From Desulfobacterales bacterium (lineage in GTDB: Bacteria > Desulfobacterota > UBA8473), in contig JACQWO010000017.1 of the NCBI GenBank assembly GCA_016209225.1, forward strand, positions 60,326-124,325: DNA of 64,000 nt. The letters are read 5' to 3'. A program made the translations under genes and the position numbers. Positions 15,669-24,455 of this stretch are shown one piece after another. How positions within the stretch are numbered: the first letter of the stretch is position 1; each line of letters opens with the position of its first letter. A model generated the notes under the pieces. That model ran no database searches, had not been told where the DNA came from, and saw only the letters and a list, made by a program, of their open reading frames with translations.

Positions 15669-16337
15669 ATGATTGTAGCAGAGAGAAAACCACTGGAACA
15701 GATCTCTTCAATGATTGAGAGTAACAGTAATGTCCTAATTGTTGGCTGCGGGGAGTGTGTTACCGTTTGTTCCGCTGGAGGAAAAAAGGAAGTGGAGATT
15801 CTGGCTTCAGCCATTAATATGTTAAGAAGTAAGGAAGGCAAGCCTATCGAAATAAGACAGGAGACTTTGGAGCGGCAGTGCGACGCAGAATACCTGGAAC
15901 AGTTGAGGGGGTTCATCGGTGAGTATGAGGTAGTGATATCCATGGCCTGTGGAGCAGGAGTCCAATTCATGGCAGAGAAATACAAAAATAGTCTTGTGTT
16001 ACCTGCCCTCAATACCAAATTTATTGGCGTTACAGAAGAGCAGGGGGTATGGTCTGAGCGATGCCATGCCTGTGGTGATTGCAAACTCCATTTGACAGGG
16101 GGGGTCTGTCCCATCGCCAGATGTTCCAAGAGTCTGCTCAATGGTCCTTGCGGGGGGTCAACAAACGGAAAATGCGAAATCAGTCCCGATGTGGTCTGCG
16201 GCTGGCAGCTCATAATAGAGAGACTGAGTGACCTAGGGCAATTGGAAAAGTATGAAGAGATAATTCCTATAAACGACTGGTCCACCAACAGGGATGGGGG
16301 ACCTCGTAAGGTTGTAAGAGAGGATTTGAGATTATGA
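15669..16337 (+). CDS. metV: MetV-like zinc/Fe-S partner of MetF
   Basis: The protein of about 222 residues belongs to the MTHFR C-terminal family. The N-terminal part has VLIVGCGECVTVCSAGGKKE, and the C-terminal cysteine cluster reads CHACGDC.., GVCPIARCSKSLLNGPCGGS.., GKCEI, the well-known LNGPCGG motif. MetV carries clusters that pass electrons to MetF flavin. I chose the ATG at 15669 because GAGAGGTGA precedes it; an upstream TTG at 15654 is weaker. Its stop overlaps the metF start (ATGA), so the two are translationally coupled, as in acetogens. Confidence 0.9.
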   Translation: MIVAERKPLEQISSMIESNSNVLIVGCGECVTVCSAGGKKEVEILASAINMLRSKEGKPIEIRQETLERQCDAEYLEQLRGFIGEYEVVISMACGAGVQFMAEKYKNSLVLPALNTKFIGVTEEQGVWSERCHACGDCKLHLTGGVCPIARCSKSLLNGPCGGSTNGKCEISPDVVCGWQLIIERLSDLGQLEKYEEIIPINDWSTNRDGGPRKVVREDLRL

Positions 16338-17263
16338 AATCCGAGAGCAGATTGGAACAGATATTAACCAAAGGGGAATTTGCGGTTACATCGGAATGTG
16401 GTCCGCCTAGAGGGGCTGATGCAGAGGTCATCAGAAAAAAGGGAGAAGTGTTGAAAGGGTTTGTTGATGGTGTGAACGTCACCGATAACCAGACATCAGT
16501 TGTCAGGATGTCCAGCATCTCTTCCTGTGTTATCCTGAAGGGGTTGGGATTAAATCCAATCATGCAGATGGTAACCAGAGACAGGAACAGGATTGCTATT
16601 CAGAGCGATATCCTCGGTGCAGCAGCCCTGGGCATCAATAATATACTCTGTTTGACAGGAGACCACCAAAAATTTGGCGACCATGCCTCTGCAAAAAACG
16701 TATTTGATATGGATTCTATACAACTTGTCCAGACGGTCAAATTAATGCGGGACGAGGGTAAATTCCTGGGGGGAGAGGAACTGAAAGGAAGTCCCAAGAT
16801 GTTTATTGGGGCGGCAGAGAACCCCTTTGCAGACCCGTTTGAAATCAGGGTTCCCAGACTAGCGAAGAAGATAGCTGCCGGCGTAGATTTTATTCAGACT
16901 CAGTGTATCTATAATCTCCCGAAATTCGAAAAGTGGATGAAACTGGTGAGGGATAGGGGTTTACATGAAAGGGTGCATATCTTAGGGGGTGTTACCCCCT
17001 TCAAGTCGGTGGGAATGGCAAATTATATGAAAAAATCCGTACCGGGCATGGATGTTCCTGATGAATTAATAGAGAGGATGAAGGCAGCCCCAAAGGAGAA
17101 GAAGGCCGAAGAAGGCATTAATATATGCATAGAGACTATTAAAAGGCTGCGAGAAATAGAGGGGATTCATGGTGTGCATATCATGGCAATAGAGTGGGAA
17201 GAGATGGTGCCGGAGATTGTTAAAAGGGCCGGGCTTTTCCCCAGACCACATATAGAAGGCTAA
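16334..17263 (+). CDS. metF: Methylenetetrahydrofolate reductase (MetF), second copy
   Basis: The 309-residue protein is a MetF with the motifs FAVTSECGPPRGAD, MQMVTRDRNRIAIQSDILG, ILCLTGDH and DFIQTQCIYNLPKFEKWMK. Compared with the first copy it keeps a normal C-terminus (IVKRAGLFPRPHIEG). Overlap with metV by four bases suggests that this copy is the true MetFV reductase. It converts methylene-THF to methyl-THF with electrons delivered through HdrABC and MvhD. It is followed after 90 bases by a response regulator. Confidence 0.93.
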   Translation: MKSESRLEQILTKGEFAVTSECGPPRGADAEVIRKKGEVLKGFVDGVNVTDNQTSVVRMSSISSCVILKGLGLNPIMQMVTRDRNRIAIQSDILGAAALGINNILCLTGDHQKFGDHASAKNVFDMDSIQLVQTVKLMRDEGKFLGGEELKGSPKMFIGAAENPFADPFEIRVPRLAKKIAAGVDFIQTQCIYNLPKFEKWMKLVRDRGLHERVHILGGVTPFKSVGMANYMKKSVPGMDVPDELIERMKAAPKEKKAEEGINICIETIKRLREIEGIHGVHIMAIEWEEMVPEIVKRAGLFPRPHIEG

Positions 17264-17264
17264 G

Positions 17265-17335
17265 GACTGAAGGCTTTTAGGGATAAATCCTACAGGCTAA
17301 CAGCCTTCAGCCTAAACAACCTGGGTAGTAACTAA
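17265..17335. repeat. Relic of the CAGCCTTCAGCCTAAAC repeat
   Basis: The gap after metF has heptamer units (AAGGCTA, GAAGGCT) and ends with CAGCCTTCAGCCTAAACAAC then CTGGGTAGTAAC. This is close to the right end of the GTAACTACTCAG element family. A similar end is at 23720-23755. Confidence 0.5.
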
Positions 17336-17353
17336 GAAAGGAGGTAAAATAAG

Positions 17354-17746
17354 ATGGGAAAAATGCCTAAGATTTTAGTTGTTGATGATGATCCTGATCT
17401 TGTGGAATCGGTTAAAATGATGCTGGAGAATAAGAATTATGAGGTAATCACTGCCTATGATGGAATCGAAGGATTGCAGAAGACAAAGGAGGAGTCACCT
17501 GATTTGATTATACTGGACGTGATGATGCCAAATAAAGATGGGTATTCTGTGTGTGCTGAGCTAAAGGCTGACCCTAACTACAATAATATACCCATAATTC
17601 TTCTAACTGCTGTCGTTTCTCATATACCTACTACAACTTATACACAAAGGATGGGTATGGAAATAGAGGCAGATGACTATATTGACAAACCTGTGGAACC
17701 TTCTGAATTGGTGAAACGGGTTGATGTCCTATTACGAAAAGAGTGA
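17354..17746 (+). CDS. Single-domain response regulator
   Basis: The 130-residue protein is a CheY-like receiver only. ILVVDDDPDLVE gives the acidic pocket, LIILDVMMP carries the phospho-acceptor aspartate, and DYIDKPVEPSEL the conserved lysine. An insertion around SHIPTTTYTQRMGMEIEA is a variant seen in some deltaproteobacterial receivers. AAAGGAGG is well placed. With no output domain it probably relays phosphate, perhaps between the kinases at 7552 and 17814. Its location after metF suggests a link with the C1 pathway; that is inference. Confidence 0.9.
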   Translation: MGKMPKILVVDDDPDLVESVKMMLENKNYEVITAYDGIEGLQKTKEESPDLIILDVMMPNKDGYSVCAELKADPNYNNIPIILLTAVVSHIPTTTYTQRMGMEIEADDYIDKPVEPSELVKRVDVLLRKE

Positions 17747-17756
17747 AAGAGTTTAA

Positions 17757-17785
17757 TGGTTCACGGTTCACGGTAAACGGTTAAC
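17757..17785. repeat. Short GGTTCAC tandem units
   Basis: Four degenerate heptamers (GGTTCAC, GGTTCAC, GGTAAAC, GGTTAAC) lie in the short gap between the two signalling genes. They match units at 26448-26527. Confidence 0.6.
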
Positions 17786-17813
17786 ACCGGAACGTTATGG
17801 GGAAAACCATTAT

Positions 17814-19307
17814 ATGTTGAAGGATGCAAATATCCTGGTCATAGATGATGAGGCCGTTATAAGAGATGGATGCTCCCGAATATTAACGAAGGAGGGTTGT
17901 AGGGTCAAGGGCGTTGAAAACGGAGAGGCAGGTCTTGACCTTATCACCAACAAGGGAGAATCTTTTGACATCCTTTTATTGGATTTGATGATGCCAGGGA
18001 TCAGTGGTATGGAGGTTTTAGATGCTTTATATAGCATTGACCAGACCCTGATTGTAATCGTAATTACCGGATATGCTACTGTAGAGTCGGCGGTAGAGGC
18101 GATGAAAAAAGGGGCTTACGACTTTATAGCAAAGCCCTTCACCCCGGATCAATTGAGGATTGTTGTCAGAAGAGGGGTAGAAAAAAGGGTGCTTCAAAGG
18201 GAGGCAGAAAATCTTCGAAAGGAGAGAGAAAAGAGTCTTAAGGATATCGCATATGAAAAGAGCAGGATCAGTACGATAATTAACTGTATGGTGGATGGGG
18301 TGCTGGTAACTGACCGTGATAGTCAAATTGTACTCCATAACCCTGCAGCAACAAGACTATTGGAGATCGAAAATTTACCAATCATAAACAAATCCTTATG
18401 TCAGTGCGTTAAGAATGAATATCTTGTCAAAGCAGTGGCTACGACCTTGAGCACTGAAAGGTCAAAATACCTTGAAATATCTCAAGAGATTACCCCTTGC
18501 GAAGGATCAGCAAGGGTCTTTTTGAGAGCGGACACTGCCCCTGTCCTTAATGAGGATGGGGAAATAATGGGGTCTGTTACAGTTCTACACGATATAACCC
18601 AGGAAAAAGAACTGAATCAGATGAAATCTGATTTTCTAACGATGGTCTCCCACGAGTTAAGGGCGCCAATCTCAGCAATACAACAGCAGTTATCCGTAAT
18701 AGAAGGGGGCATGGCCGGTCTGATCACTGAAAAACAGGGAAAGATGTTGATTCGGGCAAAAGAGAGGACAAAGGGCCTCCTTGACCTTATCAATGATCTT
18801 CTCAATGTATCCAGTATAGATTCAGGTATCGTGGTCCAACATAAGGAATCCATAGTATTGAAGGAAATAGTAGAGAGAGCCTATCAGTTAATGGAGCCTG
18901 AAGCAGAAGTCAGAGGTATAAAAATGAGGCTGGAAACAAGTGGCCCACTTCCGCCTGTAAACGCTGACAGAGAAAACATGGAAGAGGTGTTTACCAATCT
19001 TATTAGCAATGCAATCAAGTACAATGTGGAAGGTGGGGGTGTTGTTATAACTCTTCGGAGCGAAGGAGAGTTTGTCCGCACTGATGTGACCGATACCGGC
19101 ATAGGCATTCCTGAAAAAGACCTTCCAAGAATCTTTGATAGGTTTTATAGAGTTAAGGACTCCCAAACCAGAACAGTAATCGGCACTGGTCTGGGATTAT
19201 CCATTGCCAAAGGAATAGTAGAGGCTCATCATGGTACAATAAATATAAAGAGTGAAGAAGGTAAAGGGACTACGGTTACTGTCCTGTTACCTAAGGCATC
19301 CGAATAA
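17814..19307 (+). CDS. Receiver-PAS histidine kinase
   Basis: The 497-residue protein has an N-terminal receiver (ILVIDDEAVIRDGC, DILLLDLMMPG, FIAKPFTPDQL), a short coiled linker, a PAS domain (about 150-260, VTDRDSQIVLHNPAATRLL) and a kinase core. The core has the phospho-acceptor in MVSHELRAPISAIQQ, N-box NLISNAIKYN, and G-boxes DTGIGIPEKDL and GTGLGLSIAKG. This order, receiver first, marks a phosphorelay sensor that can be controlled by another kinase. There is no membrane segment. It lies 67 bases after the single receiver and probably shares its transcript. Confidence 0.9.
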   Translation: MLKDANILVIDDEAVIRDGCSRILTKEGCRVKGVENGEAGLDLITNKGESFDILLLDLMMPGISGMEVLDALYSIDQTLIVIVITGYATVESAVEAMKKGAYDFIAKPFTPDQLRIVVRRGVEKRVLQREAENLRKEREKSLKDIAYEKSRISTIINCMVDGVLVTDRDSQIVLHNPAATRLLEIENLPIINKSLCQCVKNEYLVKAVATTLSTERSKYLEISQEITPCEGSARVFLRADTAPVLNEDGEIMGSVTVLHDITQEKELNQMKSDFLTMVSHELRAPISAIQQQLSVIEGGMAGLITEKQGKMLIRAKERTKGLLDLINDLLNVSSIDSGIVVQHKESIVLKEIVERAYQLMEPEAEVRGIKMRLETSGPLPPVNADRENMEEVFTNLISNAIKYNVEGGGVVITLRSEGEFVRTDVTDTGIGIPEKDLPRIFDRFYRVKDSQTRTVIGTGLGLSIAKGIVEAHHGTINIKSEEGKGTTVTVLLPKASE

Positions 19308-19759
19308 ACCTCCCCCATTCCCCTTTCCCGACCTTCTGAAAAATTTCCTTTCAAAACCTCCAAAGGATACTTTTTAAGCAATCTTTACTTGACAATATTA
19401 AATAGCCTTAAGTAAAATGAGCTTTGTTAATTAGTTCGCCCTGAAAAATGAAAAATTTCCTTTGGAGCGAACATGAGCAGAATTTTTGGGGCACCCATCT
19501 TGACAAAGCGTAAGATAAGCATTTTCAGGTGTTTGAGCCCGAAGGGCGAGTTTCTGAAAATGCCTGAAGCGAGTCAAAGATGGGTCAAAAAACCTGAACT
19601 AGAGAGCGGAAAAGGGAATTTTTCAGTGTGAACTAACTAAAAGAGAGCTTTGAAAAATTACTCCATTTCGTTTCAGCATGAATTAGCTCTCAGGGGTACT
19701 TCTTCAAAGCTCTCGGTAGGTTATGTAAAGGTCTCTAAAACAGATAAAGCGGGGAAGTA
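19308..19759. other. Long gap with palindromic repeats before cooC
   Basis: No gene is visible. A possible promoter TTGACA..TAAAAT lies near 19389-19418. The rest is occupied by the 206-bp palindromic element (19432-19637) and a hairpin (19641-19715) with GAGCTTTGAA and TTCAAAGCTC arms. Confidence 0.55.
19432..19637. mobile_element. Palindromic 206-bp element
   Basis: Outer arms TTAGTTCGCCCTGAAAAAT and ATTTTTCAGTGTGAACTAA are imperfect inverted copies. Inside, CCCATCTTGAC pairs with GTCAAAGATGGG and GCATTTTCAG with CTGAAAATGC. It has no reading frame. It looks like a MITE or a large REP-type repeat. Confidence 0.55.
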
Positions 19760-20530
19760 ATGAAAATAGCCATAACAGGTAAAGGGGGTGTAGGAAAAAC
19801 CACTATTGCTGCATGCCTCTCTAAAAAATTCCATGATGACGGTTATTCTGTACTAGCCATAGATGCGGATCCAAATGCCAATCTGGCTATGGCTCTTGGG
19901 TTTCCTAATTCAAATGATATATTACCTATAGCAGAGATGAGTAGTCTGATAGAAGATAGAACGGGTGCAAAACCTGGCACGAGTGGTAGTTTTTTTAAAT
20001 TAAACCCCAAGGTTGATGATATACCAGAAAAATATTGGGTAGAACATAAAGGCATACGATTGATGATTATGGGTACGGTTAAGAAGGGTGGGGGGGGCTG
20101 TGTTTGTCCAGAAAGTGTTCTTCTCAGGGCACTGGTCTCCCATCTCTTGCTTGTCAGAAAAGAAGTGGTTATCCTGGACATGGAAGCCGGAGTGGAGCAC
20201 CTGGGTAGAGCAACGGCAAAGGCCGTAGATATGTTGATAGTGGTTGTAGAGCCGGGGAGAAGGAGTATAGAAACTGCTTACAGGATAAAGGAGTTATCAA
20301 AGGATATTGGTATAGAGAGGATAGGAGTAATAGCCAATAAGGTGAGAAGTGATGCAGACAGAGAATTTATAAGAAGTGAAATGAAAGGCTTTGACATCTT
20401 GGGCTCTATATATTCGGATCCCCAGATAGTGGAGGCAGATCTCAAAGGCACCCCACCCTTTGAACTCAGTCCAGGGATTATGCTGGAGATGGAAAAAGTG
20501 ATACAGAGGTTAAAAGGGGGAAAATCGTGA
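19760..20530 (+). CDS. cooC: CooC-type nickel-insertion ATPase
   Basis: The 256-residue protein is a MinD/ParA-type ATPase with the deviant Walker A GKGGVGKTTIAACL at the N-terminus, DADPNANLAMALG, and the CXC motif GGGGCVCPE at about residue 115, which in CooC dimers binds metal. CooC matures the nickel-iron cluster of CO dehydrogenase. VILDMEAGVEHLGRATAK is the family's Walker B and switch. No CO dehydrogenase gene is in the window, but the neighbouring C1 genes make the pathway likely. Its stop overlaps the next gene's GTG start (GTGA). Confidence 0.88.
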   Translation: MKIAITGKGGVGKTTIAACLSKKFHDDGYSVLAIDADPNANLAMALGFPNSNDILPIAEMSSLIEDRTGAKPGTSGSFFKLNPKVDDIPEKYWVEHKGIRLMIMGTVKKGGGGCVCPESVLLRALVSHLLLVRKEVVILDMEAGVEHLGRATAKAVDMLIVVVEPGRRSIETAYRIKELSKDIGIERIGVIANKVRSDADREFIRSEMKGFDILGSIYSDPQIVEADLKGTPPFELSPGIMLEMEKVIQRLKGGKS

Positions 20531-21453
20531 AGATAGTTATAGTAGGCCCAGGAGCGATGGGAAACCTGTTTGCCTTTTTTCTGTCGAAGACAGGAGAGGA
20601 GATCTGGCTTCTGGATAATGAAAAAGACAGAGCGGATAAGATCAATAAAAATGGTTTGATTATAGAGGGAATAAGTGGTAATCATAAGGTACACGTAAAT
20701 CAAACAAACAACCCGGCAGATATAGGAGAGGCAGATCTTATAATCATATGTGTCAAGGCATATGATACCGAAAAAGCCACTAAGGATTCACTGCCACTCA
20801 TAGGGGAAGAGACTATCCTCCTTACCCTGCAAAATGGTTCTGGCAATATAGAGACCATTTCCAGGATTGTTGGAAAAGAAAAGGTTATGGGTGGAACTAC
20901 TTCTCAGGGGGCTACTGTTCTTGGATTAGGACACATAAGACACGCCGGCAGAGGTGAAACTACTATTGGAGAACTGGACGGAAACCTTTCTTCCAGGGTC
21001 AAGGAAATATCCAATATCTTTGGCTTGGCCGGCATAGAGACCAGGATCACAGATGACGTTGAGGGGCTTGTATGGAGCAAACTCTTGATTAATGTGGGAA
21101 TAAATGCCTTGACCGCTGTTCTTAGATTAAAGAATGGGGAATTGGTTGAATACAGTTGGGCAAGGGAACTCTTGAGGACATCTGTGGAAGAGGCAGTGTT
21201 GGTTGTAAAAGCAAGGGGTATCCGGTTGACCTATGAGGATCCTATAAAGAGGGTAGAGGATGTATGCAGGGCAACGGCAACCAATGTCTCATCTATGCTC
21301 CAGGATGTCTTGAGGGCTAAAAAAACGGAGATAGACTACATAAACGGAGCTATTGTTAGTGAAGGTGAAAGATTGGGGATATCGGTTCCTGTGAACAAGA
21401 CCTTGACAGGCATTGTAAAGACTATCGAGATGAGCTATGAGAAGATGTTGTAG
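20527..21453 (+). CDS. panE: Ketopantoate reductase-like (PanE/ApbA)
   Basis: The 308-residue protein has a Rossmann start VIVGPGAMGNLFAFFLSKTG, an NADPH site, and the PanE signature VWSKLLINVGINALTAVL with the catalytic lysine. The C-terminal part ends NKTLTGIVKTIE. It would reduce ketopantoate to pantoate for pantothenate and CoA, or another 2-oxoacid. The start is GTG overlapping the cooC stop. Being the second gene of a cooC operon is unexpected for a pantothenate enzyme, so a different substrate is possible. Confidence 0.8.
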   Translation: MKIVIVGPGAMGNLFAFFLSKTGEEIWLLDNEKDRADKINKNGLIIEGISGNHKVHVNQTNNPADIGEADLIIICVKAYDTEKATKDSLPLIGEETILLTLQNGSGNIETISRIVGKEKVMGGTTSQGATVLGLGHIRHAGRGETTIGELDGNLSSRVKEISNIFGLAGIETRITDDVEGLVWSKLLINVGINALTAVLRLKNGELVEYSWARELLRTSVEEAVLVVKARGIRLTYEDPIKRVEDVCRATATNVSSMLQDVLRAKKTEIDYINGAIVSEGERLGISVPVNKTLTGIVKTIEMSYEKML

Positions 21454-21471
21454 GTTGAATCCTCAAACATA

Positions 21472-21497
21472 CAACAGCGGGCTTAAGCCCGCTGTTG
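21472..21497. repeat. 26-bp perfect palindrome
   Basis: CAACAGCGGGCTT is followed at once by its inverse AAGCCCGCTGTTG. The core recurs at 33059-33080. Further GCTGTTG units follow to 21536. It may act as a terminator-like hairpin after panE, but it lacks a T run. Confidence 0.7.
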
Positions 21498-21605
21498 AGC
21501 CCGCTGTTGTATGTGCGCTGTTGAGCGTGCTGTTGTTTTCAACCCCGCTTACAGGATGGGGCTTTCTAGCGGGGCAAATTCAAAATTCAAAAGAGGGAGT
21601 AAGTG

Positions 21606-23558
21606 ATGAGTGACATTCTTTTCAGTTCATGGGGTGGAGTTGTTGTAGACAATCGGGGAAAAGCGCCTGAGAATTATGAGAAAATTGAAAAAGTTTCCCT
21701 GCCTGAACAATTTGCACAGGATGAAAATATTAATGCATTGATAGGGTGGTACGGCTTTTTATTGAGAGTACAAGATGTGCATATCGTTGATATGTGCCGA
21801 GCATACTTAACAGCGATACAGAATGAGTCCTGCGGGAAATGTTTTACCTGTCGTATTGGCACAAAAGTTTTAGCGGATACCTTGGCCAGAATCTGCCGGG
21901 GAAACGGCCAGGATAAGGATTTGGAAGTTCTTTCTCGTCTTGCAGAGGTTATTCGAGAAGGTTCAAAATGCAACATTGGGCAATCTGGACCTGTTTCCCT
22001 TCTGGATGCGATAAAGTACTTCGCAAAAGATTTTGAGAAGGCAATACAGGATAAGAACCCGATTCCAGAAGGGAATTACAGGTACAAGCTTACTGCTCCA
22101 TGCATGGATGCCTGCCCGATTCATTTAGATATTCCCGGCTATGTAGAATGCATAAAGGAAGGGAAATTTAAGGAATCTCTGAGTGTGATTACAAACAAAC
22201 TCCCCCTTCCTGGAACGCTTGGAAGGGTCTGTGTAAGACCGTGTGAAGAACACTGTCGCCGAACGATTCTGGATGAGCCCATCTCTATAAAGCATTTGAA
22301 GCGTTTTGTGGCGGATAATAACCTTGAAAGAAATAAGGGGATGTCATTCAAACCAACGCCATCTGAGAAGACAGGAAAGGTTGCCATTATTGGTGCCGGT
22401 CCAGGAGGGCTGACCTGTGCATATCACTTAGCCCTGATGGGACATAAGGTTACTGTTTATGAAAGACACGGAGAGCCGGGCGGGATGGCGGCGATGGGTA
22501 TCCCTGATTATCGTTTGCCGAGGGAGATACTCGGTTTTGAGGCAGATCAGGTACAAAAGATGGGGGTTACTATAAGATATAATACTATTGTTGGAAAAGA
22601 CGTTAAACTCTCTGACATAGATAAAGAAAGTGATGCTGTGTTTATTGCCATTGGGGCACAAACAAACACAGAAATGGGGATTAAAGGGGAAGATAAGGGA
22701 TATAAGGGATTTATACCTGGTGTCCAGTATCTTCAGGAAGTTAACATGGGAGCTAACCCCTATCCTGAAGGAAAAAAGGTCCTTGTAGTAGGTGGCGGCA
22801 ATGTTGCCATCGACTGCGTGCGCTGTTCATTTCGAATTGGCAAGGATGATGTAAACCTGGTGTATCGTAGGACAAAAAAGGAGATGCCGGCGGATCATGT
22901 TGAGATTAGCGATGCAGAAGAAGAGGGTGTAAAGTTTCACTATTTAACCAATCCAACTAGAATCCTTACAAAAAAGGGGAAGGTGATAGGTGTTGAGTGT
23001 ATTCGCATGGAATTGGGGGAGCCGGATGAAAGCGGACGCAGGCGTCCTGTTCCTGTTGAGGGGTCTGAGTTTGTTATAGACTGTGATATTTTGGTTCCAG
23101 CCATAGGACAGGCGATTGACCTGGAACTGCTGGAGAGTGAGGATAAAGTAGAGACAACCAGAAGAAACACTCTGACTGTAAATGAATTTACAATGCAGAC
23201 AAACAATCCAAAAATATTTTCAGCAGGAGACTGCGTAACCGGACCATCAACTCTGATTCGTGCCTGTGCAGGCGGCAGAAAGGCAGCAATAAATATAGAT
23301 CGTTTAATAAATGGTAAGGAATTAAGGGCAACCTATGAGGACTACTTTGATAAATTATTTGAGAAGGTTAAAGTCTTTGATCCCATAGAAGAGATAGGAT
23401 TTTTAGGAGGCAGAAAGAGGCTGCATCTGGAAATGCTTCCCCCTGATGAAAGAAAACAGACCTTTGAAGAAGTTGAAAAAGGATACAATCCACTTGAGGC
23501 AATGAGTGAAGCAGATCGCTGTCTCCGATGTTATAGGGTGGGGATGATAGCGGTTTAA
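21606..23558 (+). CDS. NuoF-like Fe-S/GltD-type NAD(P)H oxidoreductase
   Basis: The protein of about 650 residues is a fusion. The N-terminal 150 residues have the NuoF-type cluster motif ESCGKCFTCRIGT and a matching distal CNIGQSGP. A GltD/PreT-like part follows, with DACPIHLDIPGYVECI, CVRPCEEHCRR, a FAD site VAIIGAGPGGLTCAYHLALMG and an NAD(P) site VLVVGGGNVAIDCVRC, then IFSAGDCVTGPSTLI. It probably passes electrons between NAD(P)H and a ferredoxin-like or Hdr partner, like SfrB or NfnB-type proteins. I chose the ATG at 21606 over the GTG just before it. It stands alone, with its own hairpin-rich leader. Confidence 0.85.
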   Translation: MSDILFSSWGGVVVDNRGKAPENYEKIEKVSLPEQFAQDENINALIGWYGFLLRVQDVHIVDMCRAYLTAIQNESCGKCFTCRIGTKVLADTLARICRGNGQDKDLEVLSRLAEVIREGSKCNIGQSGPVSLLDAIKYFAKDFEKAIQDKNPIPEGNYRYKLTAPCMDACPIHLDIPGYVECIKEGKFKESLSVITNKLPLPGTLGRVCVRPCEEHCRRTILDEPISIKHLKRFVADNNLERNKGMSFKPTPSEKTGKVAIIGAGPGGLTCAYHLALMGHKVTVYERHGEPGGMAAMGIPDYRLPREILGFEADQVQKMGVTIRYNTIVGKDVKLSDIDKESDAVFIAIGAQTNTEMGIKGEDKGYKGFIPGVQYLQEVNMGANPYPEGKKVLVVGGGNVAIDCVRCSFRIGKDDVNLVYRRTKKEMPADHVEISDAEEEGVKFHYLTNPTRILTKKGKVIGVECIRMELGEPDESGRRRPVPVEGSEFVIDCDILVPAIGQAIDLELLESEDKVETTRRNTLTVNEFTMQTNNPKIFSAGDCVTGPSTLIRACAGGRKAAINIDRLINGKELRATYEDYFDKLFEKVKVFDPIEEIGFLGGRKRLHLEMLPPDERKQTFEEVEKGYNPLEAMSEADRCLRCYRVGMIAV

Positions 23559-23575
23559 TAAAACAACAAAAAATC

Positions 23576-23627
23576 TTGACAGCAAATTAGCCGTGTGTTA
23601 AATTTGAGTTGAATGAACAATCATTCA
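23576..23627 (+). promoter_or_regulatory. Promoter and TetR operator before tetR
   Basis: TTGACA (23576-23581) and TAAATT (23599-23604) are 17 bases apart. A perfect inverted repeat TGAATGA-ACAA-TCATTCA (23610-23627) covers the expected transcription start. The site is 170 bases upstream of tetR, and a weaker copy is at 9443-9456. Confidence 0.7.
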
Positions 23628-23654
23628 TAATTTTGTAAGGATTCAAGTGGTCAA

Positions 23655-23760
23655 GGGGTAGGGGCAATCCCTTGTGGTTGCCCAGTAGGGGCAGATGATA
23701 ACCCAGCCCCTACTCGGTCTAACAGCCTTCAGCCTAAACAACCTGAGTAGTGAATCCTTT
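23655..23760. repeat. REP unit and CAGCCTTCAG repeat
   Basis: GGTAGGGGCAATCC..GTGGTTGCCC..AGCCCCTAC resembles the REP units beside the RAYT at the window start. From 23720, CAGCCTTCAGCCTAAACAAC with CTGAGTAGT resembles the right end of the GTAACTACTCAG family. Confidence 0.6.
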
Positions 23761-23798
23761 TTAAGCATAAGCAGGATCTAGGGAATCCGAGAGATTAA

Positions 23799-24395
23799 AT
23801 GACCGAGTTACCAACAAAGGCAGAGGACAAACATAAAAGAATTCTCCAGGCAGCTATTAAGGTATTCGCGGAGAACGGTTTTTATAATTCAAAGGTTTCG
23901 GAAATTGCCCAAGAAGCAGGGGTTGCAGATGGAACGATCTACCTCTATTTTAAGAACAAGGATGACATACTCATTTCCCTCTTTGAAGAAGAGATGGAAA
24001 AAATTATACAGAATATGAAACAAGAGATCGGCAAAGAGGAAGACCTTTTAAAAAAGTTGAAGATGTTTGCCATTGTGCAATTGAATTCCAAGAAGGAAAA
24101 TCCAGATCTGGCAGCCATTATGGAGGTGGAGCTAAGGCAGAGCAGTAAGTTTATGAAAGAATATGTGAATATGAAATTTATTGAATATTTAAATATTGTT
24201 TCTTCCATAATAAAGGAAGGACAGAAGAAAGGGATAATCAAAAAGGAGGTAGACCCCACCATTGTGAGCAGAGCATTCTGGGGGGCGTTGGATGAAGTGG
24301 CCAGGTTTTGGGTGTTATCCCCCAGGAAGAAGGTCAGTTTATCCACTTCTGCTGAGTTGATAAGTGACATCTTTATCAAGGGGATGGTTGAATAG
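23799..24395 (+). CDS. TetR-family regulator (FadR-like)
   Basis: The 198-residue protein starts with a TetR helix-turn-helix, KRILQAAIKVFAENGFYNSK then VSEIAQEAGVADGTIYLYFK (about residues 12-55). The C-terminal half is helical with the ligand pocket typical of fatty-acid-responsive TetR proteins (DUF/TetR_C_ group). Its neighbour is the etf operon, which suggests that acyl-CoA or fatty acids are the signal. It probably binds the palindrome at 23610-23627 to control itself, and perhaps the copy before metF. Divergent or downstream targets were judged from sequence only. Confidence 0.88.
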   Translation: MTELPTKAEDKHKRILQAAIKVFAENGFYNSKVSEIAQEAGVADGTIYLYFKNKDDILISLFEEEMEKIIQNMKQEIGKEEDLLKKLKMFAIVQLNSKKENPDLAAIMEVELRQSSKFMKEYVNMKFIEYLNIVSSIIKEGQKKGIIKKEVDPTIVSRAFWGALDEVARFWVLSPRKKVSLSTSAELISDIFIKGMVE

Positions 24396-24455
24396 AGAGG
24401 GGGTGGAAGTTTAGCTCAAAAGGGAATTTCCAACCGTGTTCAAATACCAAATAGA

